From NCBI GenBank assembly GCA_020226215.1, contig CM035233.1, positions 3,410,001-3,474,000 of the forward strand: 64,000 bases of DNA, in the 5' to 3' direction. The translations under genes were made by a program, and so were the position numbers. This stretch comes from Sindora glabra. Lineage: Eukaryota > Streptophyta > Magnoliopsida > Fabales > Fabaceae. Every line of letters begins with the position of its first letter. The first letter of the stretch is position 1. This document shows positions 36,796 to 47,159 of the stretch, one piece after another. Under the pieces are notes generated by a model. That model saw only the letters and a list, made by a program, of their open reading frames with translations. It was not told the DNA's origin and searched no databases.

Positions 36796-38397
36796 CCCTA
36801 CTATTATAAAATTATAATTCTACGTTTATAGATTGACATTAGTATAATAAAAATTGATGTCTATATTAATGTGGTAGCATTTTTAAAATTATTGAGACTA
36901 ATAAGATAATGATTAGTAAATATAATTAACCTTTATTTTGATACAGTGAAATTTTTGAAGTTCTTGAGAAACTTAAGATAATGGTTTTTTATTTAATTGA
37001 TGTCATAAGATATGATGTTTGAAGGATGTTAGGAAAAATGAGAAAACTCAAGATGTCAGTTTTAGAATTAATTATGTCTATTTATATGTGATGGCATTTT
37101 TACAATTATTAGGAAAGTTAGGACGAAATTTTAGAATTAACCAACTTTTATTTGAAGGCGGTAACATTCTTTTAATTATAAGCAAATTTAAAATATTGAT
37201 TTTTCACTTAATCAACATAATAAAAAGTGGCATTTAAAGGTTACTAAGAGAATTAGAAAACTTAAGATGTTAATTTTACAATTAACCAACTTCTATTTAG
37301 ATGTAATGACATTTTTAAAATTATTAAAAAGTATAAGATATTGACTTTCTATGTAACCAATGTTAAAATATGTAGCATTTAAAGGTTGTTAGGAAAATAA
37401 AGAAACTTAAGATCTCAATTTTAGAAATAATCGATGTCTAAAGGTCTTGAAATTTAGTAAGAACCTTTGACATAATAATATTTTATGTTATAAATAAAGC
37501 ACATCTTTTTTTTATTATTATCACACTTACTCTCCCTCTTATTTGTTCTCAAGCTCAATCTCAATTTCCATCTAGCTTCCCTTTATAGAATTATAGATGT
37601 TCCGTTGTCCTCCACCACATATTAATGAGCTATTAATATTCCTTCAACTAATATCGAGAATGAAGCAAATGCCTTATTCCAAGATTCAAAACATAAAAGG
37701 TTTTTTTTTTTCTTTCTTTTGTTTCTCTCAAATCTTTGTTTTTTTCATTTCTGTGATTTTTTTGTATAGGTTCTTTTAAGAGATTTTTATCTTTATTTTA
37801 TCTATATAATTTTTAAAGTTGTATTTAAGTATTAGATGCTTATTATATGTTATGTTACAGTTGAATTCAATATGGGTGAATAATGATAAGAGATGGAGAA
37901 AAAATGAAAAAATCTATTAAAATGATCATTTTTTATAATTTTGAAAAAAAGTAAAACTTTTAGGAATTTTAAATAAATGGATAGATATTAAAAAGTTACA
38001 TGAAATTAATATAAAATTTATCTCAAATGAATAATCAAGTGCAGAGGTATGACCTTTCAAATTTTTTATTTCAGAATAGAAAATTTTTCATGGGATGTTA
38101 AGTTTATTCAATTTCAACCGTAAATATCATAATAGGGAAGTTAAAATCCAATTTAAAAAAATATTAGGAAAACATTTCATGTTGGTTACTTATTAGAAAT
38201 TAACATCTTTAACTTTACATTGATATTATACAAGAAATAACTTTTTTTATGGGAATTGATATTATTTTCCTTTTTCATAGTGGTTTTGTAATTGACATTA
38301 TAAAATATTTACAACAACACTCAATAAAATATTAGTTGTATTTCAATGTGAAATCTTATAAATACCTTATGTTAATGAGCTATTTTATAGTACTAGC
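36796..38397 (-). mobile_element. Non-autonomous CACTA element, copy B (~1.60 kb)
   Basis: Same family as copy A but in the opposite orientation. The lower end reads CCCTACTATTATAAAATTAT (CACTACTA with the second base changed) and is followed by TTGACATTAGTATAATAAAA and about seven 72-bp subterminal repeats up to about 37440. The upper end, on the minus strand, reads GCTAGTACTATAAAATAGCT. ATT flanks both sides (36793-36795 and 38398-38400) as a 3-bp target duplication. It has no coding capacity; frames at 37019 and 37597 lie inside it and are chance. It splits the copia reading frame: the RT motif GEVAYI ends just above it and the RNase H part resumes just below. Confidence 0.82.
36940..37440. 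repeat. ~72-bp subterminal tandem repeats of CACTA copy B
   Basis: AAACTTAAGAT or a close variant recurs at about 36970, 37045, 37115, 37190, 37260, 37332 and 37403, matching the repeats of copy A in the reverse direction. CAATGTTAAAATATG- and TAATGACATTTTTAAAATTA-like blocks fill the spaces. Confidence 0.72.
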
Positions 38398-38419
38398 ATT
38401 AGAATTTTAACTCTAAGGA

Positions 38420-39165
38420 TATAGGCAACTTCACCTACATCCTTCACATTGAAGGTAAAGGATAGTCGTTTCTTGATGGTATGCACTAATTCTAAGTCAT
38501 TACTAGCTAATAGAATGCCATCCCCATAGAGTGAAATAATTGTGAACTTATTCTTTTGAATGCATCAAATATGCATAATGGTTCTTATCAAGCATCTTGA
38601 AACCAAAATTCAAGACTGACTCATGAAACTTCAAGTACCATTATCTTAAAACTTGCTTGATACCATAAATAGATTTCTTTAGTATGCAAATTCTATCCTT
38701 ATGATCCTTTTTTACAAAATCCTTTGATTGTTCTATATGGATCTCTTCACTTAAATCACTATTAAGAAACTCAATTTTAACATTCATTTGGTGTAATTTC
38801 AAATCAAGTTTAGCAAAAATGGCTAGAATCGACCTAATGGAATTAAACCATACTATAGATGAAAAGATATCTTTACATTCAATTCTTTCTTCTTAAATGT
38901 ACCACATGGCAACCAAATGTGCCTTGTTCATATCTATTGTATTGTCCATTTTCCTTTTAATTTTGAGAATCCATTTGTTCTTATTAGCTTTTCAACTATG
39001 AGAAAGATCTATTAATTCTTATACTTAATTAGCATACATTGAATCTAATTCATTAACTAATTCTCACTATTCAGATTACTAAAAGTTTCCTTATAATTAT
39101 GTGGCTCATCATCCAAAGATATGGCTAAGTGAGCCTCACTATTATTCAAGATCCATCACTAGGTG
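38420..39165 (-). pseudogene. Reverse transcriptase of the minus-strand copia, broken
   Basis: Minus-strand pieces in order from the top: SLDDEPHNYKETFSNLNSEN (about 39120; canonical DDEP..Y.EA...SE), MNVKIEFLNSDLSEEIHIEQ with SKDFVKKDHKDRICILKKS (38783-38680; canonical DVKTAFLNG.L.E.IYM.QP.GF), GFKMLDKNHY, LYGDGILLASNDLELVHTIK (about 38535-38475), and FNVKDVGEVAYI (about 38440). The catalytic YVDD box reads YGDG: the first catalytic aspartate is kept and the second is glycine, so it is dead even apart from stops. The frame at 39142-39363 covers the linker between integrase and RT and contains the ...IEQEPQQELFRKVRK region. The domain is cut at about 38400 by CACTA copy B. Confidence 0.82.
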
Positions 39166-39479
39166 GTTTGAATTGCCTTGGTGAAAAGGAAAAAGGACAA
39201 TGCTCAATTGGAACTTGCTCATAAGTAATTTCCTTACTTTCCTAAATAGCTCTTGTTGAGGTTCTTGTTCTATAATGAGTTCAACTATATCCTCCATGGA
39301 TTGATTAAGATCAGGTTTAGCACATTGATCAATTGTTAGTGATTGTATCAAGCTCCCACTCAAAATAACACCATTCCTACTTGAAGTAGATATCCAAAAT
39401 CAATAAGTTTGAACAAAGCCATAGATTTATCAATATTTCTTACCTTAGGAACTTATTCTCCAAGAATATTATGTCCCTT

Positions 39480-40265
39480 AATTTGAATCCAACTAATTCA
39501 CCCTTTGATTATTCCAAAACTATGAACATATGCCAATGGTAGTACACAAATCAATTAAGAAAAAAAAACATATTTCTTCCCTTATTACTTTGAGTTTACC
39601 TAAACTCACAATTTGAAGTATAGACATAAGTGCATAACTCCTGGGCTTTAAATTGCTCAAATCTAACTTCCTACCAATCCAATAAAAGAATTGTAAAAAA
39701 TATTAGGGATAAATTTGGAAGGCATTAACTTAAGAATATGGACCATGATTTAGGCATCTCCTTTAAAAAAGAGATCCAAGTTGGCTCTATTCATCATAGA
39801 CCATACCATATCCTAGAAAGTTTAACATGTCTTTTTGCCACTCTAATATATTAAACTATGTTACGGATAATGAGTTGCCTATTTATACTCCTTTTGTCAC
39901 ATAATGCCTTGAACTTAATAGATTAATATATACTTTCTAATTGGATTAGTCCTTAAAGTCTTAATGGTTCAGTCCAGTTTGTTTTCCACTAAATATATAT
40001 AAGTTCAAAAGTTATTTAATGCTTTACTTTTGAACTTAAGGAGATAGTTGTCGACAAATTAAGTATAATCATCAGGAAGTATTTATACGTAAGTTTAGAT
40101 ATAACATTTAGGAGATGACACATATTAGAATGTACAATTTGCGATGGATACTCATATCGAGAACCCTTTCCAAATGGTTTTCGTGTTACCTTACTAACAT
40201 GACAATACTTACATGTTAGGAATGAAACCTTTTGTAAAGATCCAAGTATGCCATTTTTTTTCCAA
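39480..40265 (-). pseudogene. Integrase of the minus-strand copia, broken
   Basis: Integrase inserts the DNA copy into the genome. Minus-strand pieces: CKYCHVSKVTRKPFGKGSRY (near 40200, the end of the zinc-binding part and the GK.TRKPF motif), QIVHSNMCHLLNVI (near 40130; canonical HTDVCGP, the first catalytic Asp replaced by Asn), then poorly conserved sequence, MVRSMMNRANLDLFFKGDA (about 39810-39755; canonical MVRSMMS.A.LP.SFWG.A), and RDIIFLENKFLR (about 39480-39440) at the end. The second Asp and the Glu of the D,D,E triad could not be placed. Stops and shifts are many. Confidence 0.75.
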
Positions 40266-40269
40266 CTTA

Positions 40270-40720
40270 CTTATCTTATCTTTAGCTTGTATAACTCAAC
40301 CTCAAAATATGTTAATTTGACTTTGTAGTGAGATAACTACTAGAATAACTACCATTATTTGTAATAATAGTAAGAAAATTATTTTTAGGAGAGAAGAACA
40401 AATCTTAACATAATCATAATAAATGTTCAAAATATCATCATGAAAATCAAGTTTAAATCCTAAAACATAATAAATAAGCAACAAAGATCAAATTTCTTCA
40501 AATATTCGATACATACAAAATATCTACCAATACAATATGGCTTTTGATATTTAAAGACATCCTACTAGTTCTAATGCCTTCTAATTAAAGCTAAGAGTTA
40601 TCCCCTACATAAACCTAGATGGTCCTAGCTGTATGCTTCCTATAGTAGATAAATAAATCTCGATCCTTCATAATGAGGTCATTAAATCAATAACCTTATA
40701 AAATTTGACTTAATCATATA
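40270..40720 (-). pseudogene. Protease/pre-integrase region of the minus-strand copia, broken
   Basis: On the minus strand GPSRFM and GDNS (about 40615-40590), then a SHIVLVDILYVSNI stretch (about 40530-40500) and RNLIFVAYL match the copia order 'G.GD(N/S)....L..VLYVP.I..NL.SV..L' between protease and integrase. The protease DSGA active site itself was not found and may be deleted. A 60-codon frame at 40302-40484 overlaps this in another phase and is not taken as real. Confidence 0.6.
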
Positions 40721-40778
40721 ACTACATGCCAAAATATATACTAATGAAGTAGAAAATACAAGTACTTGAGAGGTTTTG

Positions 40779-40992
40779 CACTCTTTGTGAAATGCCTTAT
40801 CTGACCATAACTAAAGCACTTGCTTTCACTTTTAGTATTTGGCATACATCTGTAATTAAGCTTAGATATATCTAATAAGTTTTACTCAATGAGTATAAAT
40901 TGGACTTTCTATTGCCATATGGTAAACTTATCATTAACAAGCTATATATCCGGATTTAACTTGTCAACCATTCCTATTATGGCATTTGCCAT
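40779..40992 (-). pseudogene. gag remnant of the minus-strand copia, internally deleted
   Basis: Gag coats the RNA in virus-like particles. From 40992 the minus strand reads MANAIIGMVDKLNP, a stop, LVNDKFTIWQ, a stop, KVQFILIE and NLLDI, matching the N-terminal 'L...N...W...M...L' of copia gag. Only about 15 residues later comes CFSYGQIRHFTKSA (40819-40779), a CCHC zinc knuckle with its second and last cysteines lost. An intact copia gag would have some 200 residues between these points, so most of gag is deleted. Confidence 0.7.
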
Positions 40993-41775
40993 ACTACATC
41001 TTGCAATTGTGTACCCAAATAGAAATTTCATTTCACAACTAGATATGTAAAGCATAACTTGAATAAAACAAAATATATCATACTTAAACAAACAAAAAAT
41101 AAGCTTTCTCAACCCATAATCGAATTTATTTAAGCATGGATGTAATCATTCCATTTAGAATTATCTAAACATTCCTTCAAAAGATAAGATTACAAGGAAT
41201 TTCAAAGAGAGCTTTAAAAACCAAATACGCAAGGTTTTAAAGTTACAAATTAACCTAAATGCATATAACATTTGACTATGACAAGAACTCAATCTTGTTG
41301 TATAAGAATATGTTTTAAAATATTAAATCTTTTGAGTCTTAGAACATCCCTAAATAGCCTAACTTATTTAGTAATTTAGAGAACTAAAACACCATAATTT
41401 TAAGTTACAGATTAACTTAAAATTCACTATATGATTTAGCTACAACTCAAATTGAACATATATCAAGATAGCATGCTACAAAAAGAAATAATATCATGCA
41501 AAAAAGCTCAAATCTATTCATTAAACATATCAAGGTATATAGATCTAAAACTTAGCATCACAAAATCATATTTAGCAAGATATATATATTTGGTCGTAAT
41601 CATCCAATAACACAACAAATGCACTAAAGATAATTAAACATGCAAAAGGCCAAATATATATCAACATAAAAATCATGCCAAAGCATGAAAAGATACAAAG
41701 GGAAAAGAACACATTTGTAAGCCACATGCTAAGAGCCTAACTTCTTCACCTAGGAACATGCTTCTAACAACTAGT

Positions 41776-41787
41776 GCTTTGATACCA
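41776..41787 (-). promoter_or_regulatory. Primer-binding site of the minus-strand copia
   Basis: On the minus strand TGGTATCAAAGC, one base after the LTR terminal CA. It matches the common plant copia site TGGTATCAGAGC (initiator methionine tRNA) except for one base. Confidence 0.85.
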
Positions 41788-41788
41788 T

Positions 41789-43178
41789 TGAAGGAATTTC
41801 ATCATGGGAACTCACATGTTCTCCAAGCTTGTGAACTTGTGGAAGCATATAGATCTTCTAAAAACACAATTAGGATGAGAAGATAGTCACAACTTACATG
41901 TAGAGCCAACTTCTAGATTAACTCTAGGAAAAAGAAAAATAGAAGATAAGATCACCTTCTTTCTTGCTATAGAAACTTAAGATATTGCAAGTAGTTTCTT
42001 TTTCTCACAAAGAAAACAAACTCATTGAGCATATGGATTTTCATTCAATTTTGATGGACAAAGGACATGATTTCTCGTCTCATATTCTAAAATTTCGTCA
42101 TCCTCCTTCCTTTATATAGTAACATAGTTCACTAAATCCAAATGTCACCTTTTTAGGATTTCTAAAAGTTATAAACCAAAAGTCATAATTCCAACACTTG
42201 ATTCCATCTTTTTTCCATAATAATAAGTGATTAAGACAAGTCAGAACCTTGAACTTAATACCATCATTATTCCATGATAATGAGTAATTAAGACTTAAAA
42301 CCATAGATGAAAAAAAAATCAAGAGTTTCCTTCCTTTTTATGGTCATGGAAGCCAATGTATTTAATTTATATTAATAAAATTAAATACAACTTTCATCCC
42401 CTATAGGATATTTATGGCTTTCGTAATTACATGGACATTATTGAAAGACACATCTTTTAATAACCTCATTGATTCAGCTCATTATTAATAAAGAAATTCG
42501 TGACATTTTGAAAAGTAAGAAGACTTTTCCTTTCCTTTTTTTTTTTTGGGTAAGAAAGGAAATATATAAAAGCAACAAAATTACAAAAGTCTAGGAACAT
42601 AAATGTTCTATCTATCAAAGTTTAGGATTATAGACACTCTTATCGGTAGGGAAATTAGAATACTTAATATATTGCTAATATTTACAGCACTCCTAGCAAT
42701 AAAATCAGCAACCTTGTTGGCCTTCCTGTACACATGTTTGATATGTGGGTTGCCCAAATATTGGAGCAACTCCTTGCACTCCTCAGTCAAAACTTTTTCT
42801 TTCATCATTCTATGAATGTGGACATGTGAGAGTTTGAAGCAGTACTTTAGTTGGTCATTCATTTACAAGGTGGTCTAATAGGAGTTTTAGTTTTTGATAA
42901 CAAGCCTATTAATTTTTCATTAATGGTGTAACTAATTTTCACCTTATTATTAGTAAATTCATATTTAATTTTTATTAATAAATCTATTAATTTTTTATTA
43001 ATGGTGTAATTAATTTTCATTTTATCATTAATAAATTAAACATAATTGTATATGTAGAAAATAAAAAAGACATACTTTCTATCTAACATATTTGGTCCAC
43101 CTATATGAAAAATTCTTTAAATTTAATGTTGTGCGAATATTTGAATACTTGTGTTCACTAGCTTAAATACTTCCAACG
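41789..43178 (-). repeat. 5' LTR of the minus-strand copia, with a LINE tail inside
   Basis: On the minus strand it starts at 43178 with CGTTGGAAGTATTTAAGC (TGTTGG with one change) and ends CTTCA at 41789, next to the primer-binding site. Without the LINE insertion and its duplication it is about 1.12 kb, close to the summed length of the three lower LTR fragments. Confidence 0.85.
42535..42791 (-). mobile_element. 5'-truncated LINE (L1-like) 3' end
   Basis: On the minus strand a frame beginning at 42862 reads, inside the insertion, TEECKELLQYLGNPHIKHVY then RKANKVADFIAR, the C-terminal RNase H (RVT_3) end typical of plant LINE ORF2. It is followed by a short 3' tail and an A-rich end (T run at 42536-42547 on the plus strand). 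ACTTTTCCTTTC (42523-42534) and ACTTTTTCTTTC (42792-42803) flank it as a 12-bp target duplication with one mismatch. Only the last ~257 bp arrived, as is usual for target-primed reverse transcription. The overlapping plus-strand frame at 42603 is a shadow. Confidence 0.85.
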
Positions 43179-43183
43179 GCATT

Positions 43184-44049
43184 ATAGAAGAACTTTTAAA
43201 TATGCAGGAGCAAAATAATCATTTTAAATATGTTTCAGTAATTTTCTTTTTTGTTTGGATATTATATATTTAATTTTTTTGTCAATTTGGATATTATATA
43301 TTTCATTTTGCTGTCTTTCCGAGAAAAAGGAAATGTAAAATTATAATTCCTTTCTGTTGGTCCAGCTGAAAAGATTCGAGATAGAAAAGATTTGAATATA
43401 GCTATTAGCAACATCAGGAGACTAAGAAATCTATAATTATCAGTGGAAAACTTCTGAGGTAAGTGATACGTTTTGACTATGAAATGAAGCAATATATTAT
43501 ATTCTTAAATTTTTTCATTAAAAACCGAAAAAATTACAAGTAATCAGAAAATGTTATTTTTTTTAATTATCAGGTAATTAAATTGTTAAGTTAATATTGC
43601 ATGGTTGCAGGGACACAAAGGACAATTACTCCTACTGCTTGTGTGTAAACAAGAGAGAAGAAACTTGATAGATACCTAAATTAAGATAAACATTGTGTGT
43701 ATTAATCAATACACTGACAGAAGGTGAGGAGACATGGTCGATAAGGATGATAACATGGTCGATAAGGATGATAGAAAATTAAGGTTGGCTAAGCTGCACG
43801 CAAACGCAATGTAAATATAAGTCAAAGTCCGGATTAAGTAGGCCAGCTTAATAAAAAAAAGACATCCAATCACTGCATGCCCTGAAATTTGGATAATTAC
43901 ATATGTTGTCATTGATACAGCCTTAATTAACACAGTGGGCACTATCTGTAGTATCCTCACTTTTCTATTTTTTTTCCTTTAATCACGAAACCGTGACCAT
44001 TTAATACAACCGTTTCAGAAATTAGTGTATTAAAATTTCACTTGAAATC
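43184..44049. other. AT-rich spacer, no gene recognised
   Basis: Frames at 43262 and 43706 (minus) are short and show no family motif; the latter runs through a small direct repeat (ACATGGTCGATAAGGATGAT, twice at 43733-43772). Nothing else seen. Confidence 0.55.
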
Positions 44050-45435
44050 CTAAAATAGTGAAAAATTTAAACGTAACTTTAATTTCTTAAATTATAAATT
44101 ATTTAATTTTGATCCTCTTATTTAAAAAATTCTGTTTTAATCATTTTAAATATTTAATAGAAGCAATTTCGATTCTTCTTTTAACATTTTGCCCATTTTC
44201 TAACAGAATTATTCAGGTGGCACTTTTTTTTTCCCCTTCTTCTTCACACTTCCCTTAATCCACTCTTTCCTTTGAAAATTAGTTTGGTCTCTACTGCCTT
44301 CTCCACTCTCTTGCATTCTTGGCACAATAGGATAACAACAACCGCAAGTGATGGCGCAAATGCAAACTCCATTAATTTGTTAATGAAATTATTGATTTAG
44401 GTTTTTTCCCCATTCCTCCCCTTTTTTTCCCTTCTTCAATTTTTGGGGATTTTCTCTCTCTTTTTGAACATTTTTTTGCCTTTCTTCATTTTCTCTTACC
44501 ATTGTCCTTCCCTGCTTGTTCAAGTGATATGCCATCACAAATCTCACTGTATGGTTCAACCACCACTGAATCCAAATACTCCATGTCATTTGCGCAAAAA
44601 TAATATAGAAATGTCCAAAAATCATAGCAAAAAGGCTAAGATTTAAAAGTTGCAGCCAAATATGTTTTGCAATACCTACATTGGCTTTTTTTATATCATT
44701 TTCATTGGAGGATTCTATTTCCTTAATCATGAGGCTTACCTATTTTAATTCAAGAAAGATCGATAAATATTCCGAAGAGTCCCAAATGATGATAATCTTG
44801 TATATTCACATAGAAAACATCTCTTGAATAATTTCATAATTTATAGATAGTTAAATTAGCAAAAGTTTCATGATTTGTTTCAACTCTAGTATTAAAATAC
44901 TAAAAATGAGTAAAATTTTTCAAATTAGCTATTGGTTTAAGGCAAAGTTGGAGATTTTTAGATTTTAAAAAAAATCTTATTAAAGAATTATAAATACAAG
45001 CCTTTCACTTGAAATTCGAATATCAGATATTTGGGAGGAGCTTTCATAGAGCAGAAGCATCACCAATGTCATCGCTCAAACAACACTTCCTCACTTGATT
45101 CCATTCTTATCACTTTCACTGCCAACTTTGTCACCATTGCTTGCCATTGTTTTTGTCCTACTATGGCAAGCGTGTATGAAAGTAAAGAAGGTTGTAGAGA
45201 CTAGGCTGATTTTTTAGAGGAGAGTGGAGTAAGGGAGATGTGAAGAAGAAGAAAAATGCCACATGGATAGTTTCTTTAGACGATGGATGGAATGTTAACG
45301 GAAGGATTAAAATGGGTCGAATTAAATATTTACAAAGATCAAAATAAAATATATTAAATAAGGAAAATTAAAATTAAACAATTTATAATCTAGGAGAATG
45401 AAAATTATACTTAAACTTAAAAAATTGAGAAACTC
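44050..45435. mobile_element. Mutator-like element with ~275-bp terminal inverted repeats
   Basis: The left part (44060-44332) and the reverse complement of the right part (45157-45430) match in order over about 275 bp: ATTATAAATTRTTTAATTTT, CTTATTTAA, AAATATTTAAT, TTAACATT, GTGGCAYTTTT, TTCTTCTTCACA, TTAMTCCACTCT, GTCTCTAC and CMATAGTAGG-like. Such long terminal inverted repeats are typical of Mutator-like elements. The exact outer ends and 9-bp target duplication could not be fixed. The 0.8-kb centre holds a 113-codon frame but no transposase, so it is non-autonomous. Confidence 0.75.
44389..44730 (-). CDS. Doubtful 113-codon ORF inside the Mutator-like element
   Basis: This is the longest frame outside the plus-strand copia. 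It has an acidic start, a hydrophobic middle (HIWLQLLNLSLFAMIFGHFY, then WSIWIQWWLNHTVRFVMAY) and a highly charged lysine/glutamate-rich tail (NEERQKNVQKERENPQKLKK). I recognise no family. Mutator-like elements can carry captured host gene pieces, so a captured fragment is possible, but a chance frame through purine-rich DNA is as likely. Confidence 0.15.
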   Translation of the reverse strand: MIKEIESSNENDIKKANVGIAKHIWLQLLNLSLFAMIFGHFYIIFAQMTWSIWIQWWLNHTVRFVMAYHLNKQGRTMVRENEERQKNVQKERENPQKLKKGKKGEEWGKNLNQ

Positions 45436-47155
45436 TTCTATCACCCCCCAAATAAAGATAATGCATTTTTTATATTTGAATTTTCTAAAGTGTTTGAATT
45501 TGACTTATTATTAATTTTTATAGTATTAATAAATAAGAATATGTATGTCATTAAAAAATTAATAATTTTTACCAATAAGATATATATTTTAATAATTTTT
45601 ATTAATATGAAAATATATGAATAAATAATAATATAAAATTAATTTACATTGATTAAATTTAAATCCTTTACTAAATAGGATGTATGTGAGAAAAGATTAT
45701 ACAACTACGCATATATAAGGAATGACAATACCAGATCAAAATGAAACTCAACAATAAATGAGTGAATTTGATTAAATGAAAAGCACGATTAGTTTTAAAG
45801 AGGTAGACAATCGCTTCTTCTCCAACTAAGAAAATGAAAGAGAAAAGGGAAAATAATACTAGAGGAGCCCGATGCAGCACCGGCAACTAAGGCGGAAAAT
45901 GTGGTTTTTCGGGCTAGGCTTTAGCTTATTAAGCAGGCCAGACCTGTTGAATTAATTTTTAGCATAAGTTTGACTTATTAATTAATAGGAGGCCAAATTT
46001 TAAATTCAGTCTTATTTATTCAAAAAAAGTTAACATAATTTATTAATCTATATATATAAATAAATCTTTAGGTAAATTGAGAGGTAAAGACCTTCGAAGT
46101 AAAAAATTAAACTAATAATTAAATTAAATTTATATTTATAATTATTGTATTAAAATTATATTAATATTATATATGATATTATATTATATATAAATATATT
46201 AATTATTAAATAGATTGATCTAATAAATTTATGAGCTGAACTTATAAAAATAAGTATATTTATTTAATTTTTTTAAAATAATTTTTTAGTGATTTAAAAA
46301 TAAAATTCCTTGTTTTCATAATTTTTAAAAAATAATTTTAAATATGTAATTTAAAAATAAAAATAATTTTTCTATATTTTTAGCTTATTTTTATTCTTAA
46401 TGCTAATTTTAAAATTAAATAAAATATTTTTATATTTAATTTTTTGAGAATTATTTATTCTTTATTCTTTCTTAAATTTAAAAATAATTATTAAAAATTA
46501 AAAATAAAAATATATCAAAACAGTCCCGTTATTACTCTTTTTTATGATTAACTTTGAAAACATTTTTTGTTATTTAGCTATTTAAATCGTATAAATAATT
46601 TTTTTAAATAGAAGAGTGATCAAAACTATTATATATATATATATACATCAAATTTTAAATATAATAAAAAAATATGAAATCTTCAAAAATATTAGATATC
46701 AATGAAATAAATGATTTTAGACAGTAATATGAGCACAGAAACCATACTTCTTTTCTTCCCAGGTCCTAGATGATTTTAAGGGAAAAAAAATTACATCAAA
46801 ATTTTTCATAAATCTTTCAATTTTTTATACAGAATTTTTCATTTTTATAAAAGGTCCAAGTTTTTAAAGTATCGAATTTCGATTTTTATATATAATTTTG
46901 TAAACTTTTAATAAATTTTTCATTTTTAATAAAATATTGTATGAAAAATTATGCACCCCATATGAAAATATTTAAAAATTATAGTATTAATTTTTGTTTA
47001 AAATTTTTTGAAAATTTTCTATATTTACAAAAAAAAAATTTACAAGAAGTCGGAAGGAAACCCCATGAACAAAATTCAAATTATTCAATCTCTCAATTTT
47101 TTTTTCTTTTTTCTTGTGAAGTCCTCTTCAAAAAGTATGCACCCTCGCAAATAAA
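45436..47155. other. AT-rich spacer, no gene recognised
   Basis: Holds copy 3 of the small AT-rich repeat. A patch at 45905-45960 (GGGCTAGGCTTTAGC, AGCAGGCCAGACCTG) resembles GC-rich ends seen in some plant MITEs, but I could not find its partner. Frames at 45671 (minus) and 46941 (plus) look like chance. Confidence 0.5.
45493..45664 (-). repeat. Small AT-rich interspersed repeat, copy 3
   Basis: Minus-strand order: ATTTAAATTTAATCAATGTA, AATTAATTTTATATTATTAT, TCATATATTTTCATATTAAT, and ends near AATAAGTCAAATTCAAAC. Same family as 25725, 27236 and 48812. Confidence 0.6.
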
Positions 47156-47159
47156 CACA

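Larger units (their letters stand above)
26295..43178 (-). mobile_element. Minus-strand Ty1/copia element, split by nested insertions (~16.9 kb span)
   Basis: Read on the minus strand the element has a 5' LTR (43178-41789), a primer-binding site (41787-41776), relics of gag, protease, integrase, RT and RNase H in copia order, a polypurine tract (32923-32937), and a 3' LTR beginning at 32922. The 3' LTR is broken into three parts (32922-32112, 31184-31090, 26570-26295). Together these correspond to the whole upper LTR in the right order. Just outside, ACATT (26290-26294) and GCATT (43179-43183) differ by one base and fit a 5-bp target duplication. Insertions inside are a 4.5-kb segment, a 0.93-kb AT-rich element, CACTA copies A and B, a possible SINE and a LINE tail. 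No coding part is intact. Confidence 0.82.

Noticed and set aside
37019..37779. 72- and 60-codon plus-strand frames
   Set aside because: They lie in the subterminal repeats and body of CACTA copy B and have no motif.
42603..42815. 70-codon plus-strand frame
   Set aside because: Antisense shadow of the LINE RNase H tail.
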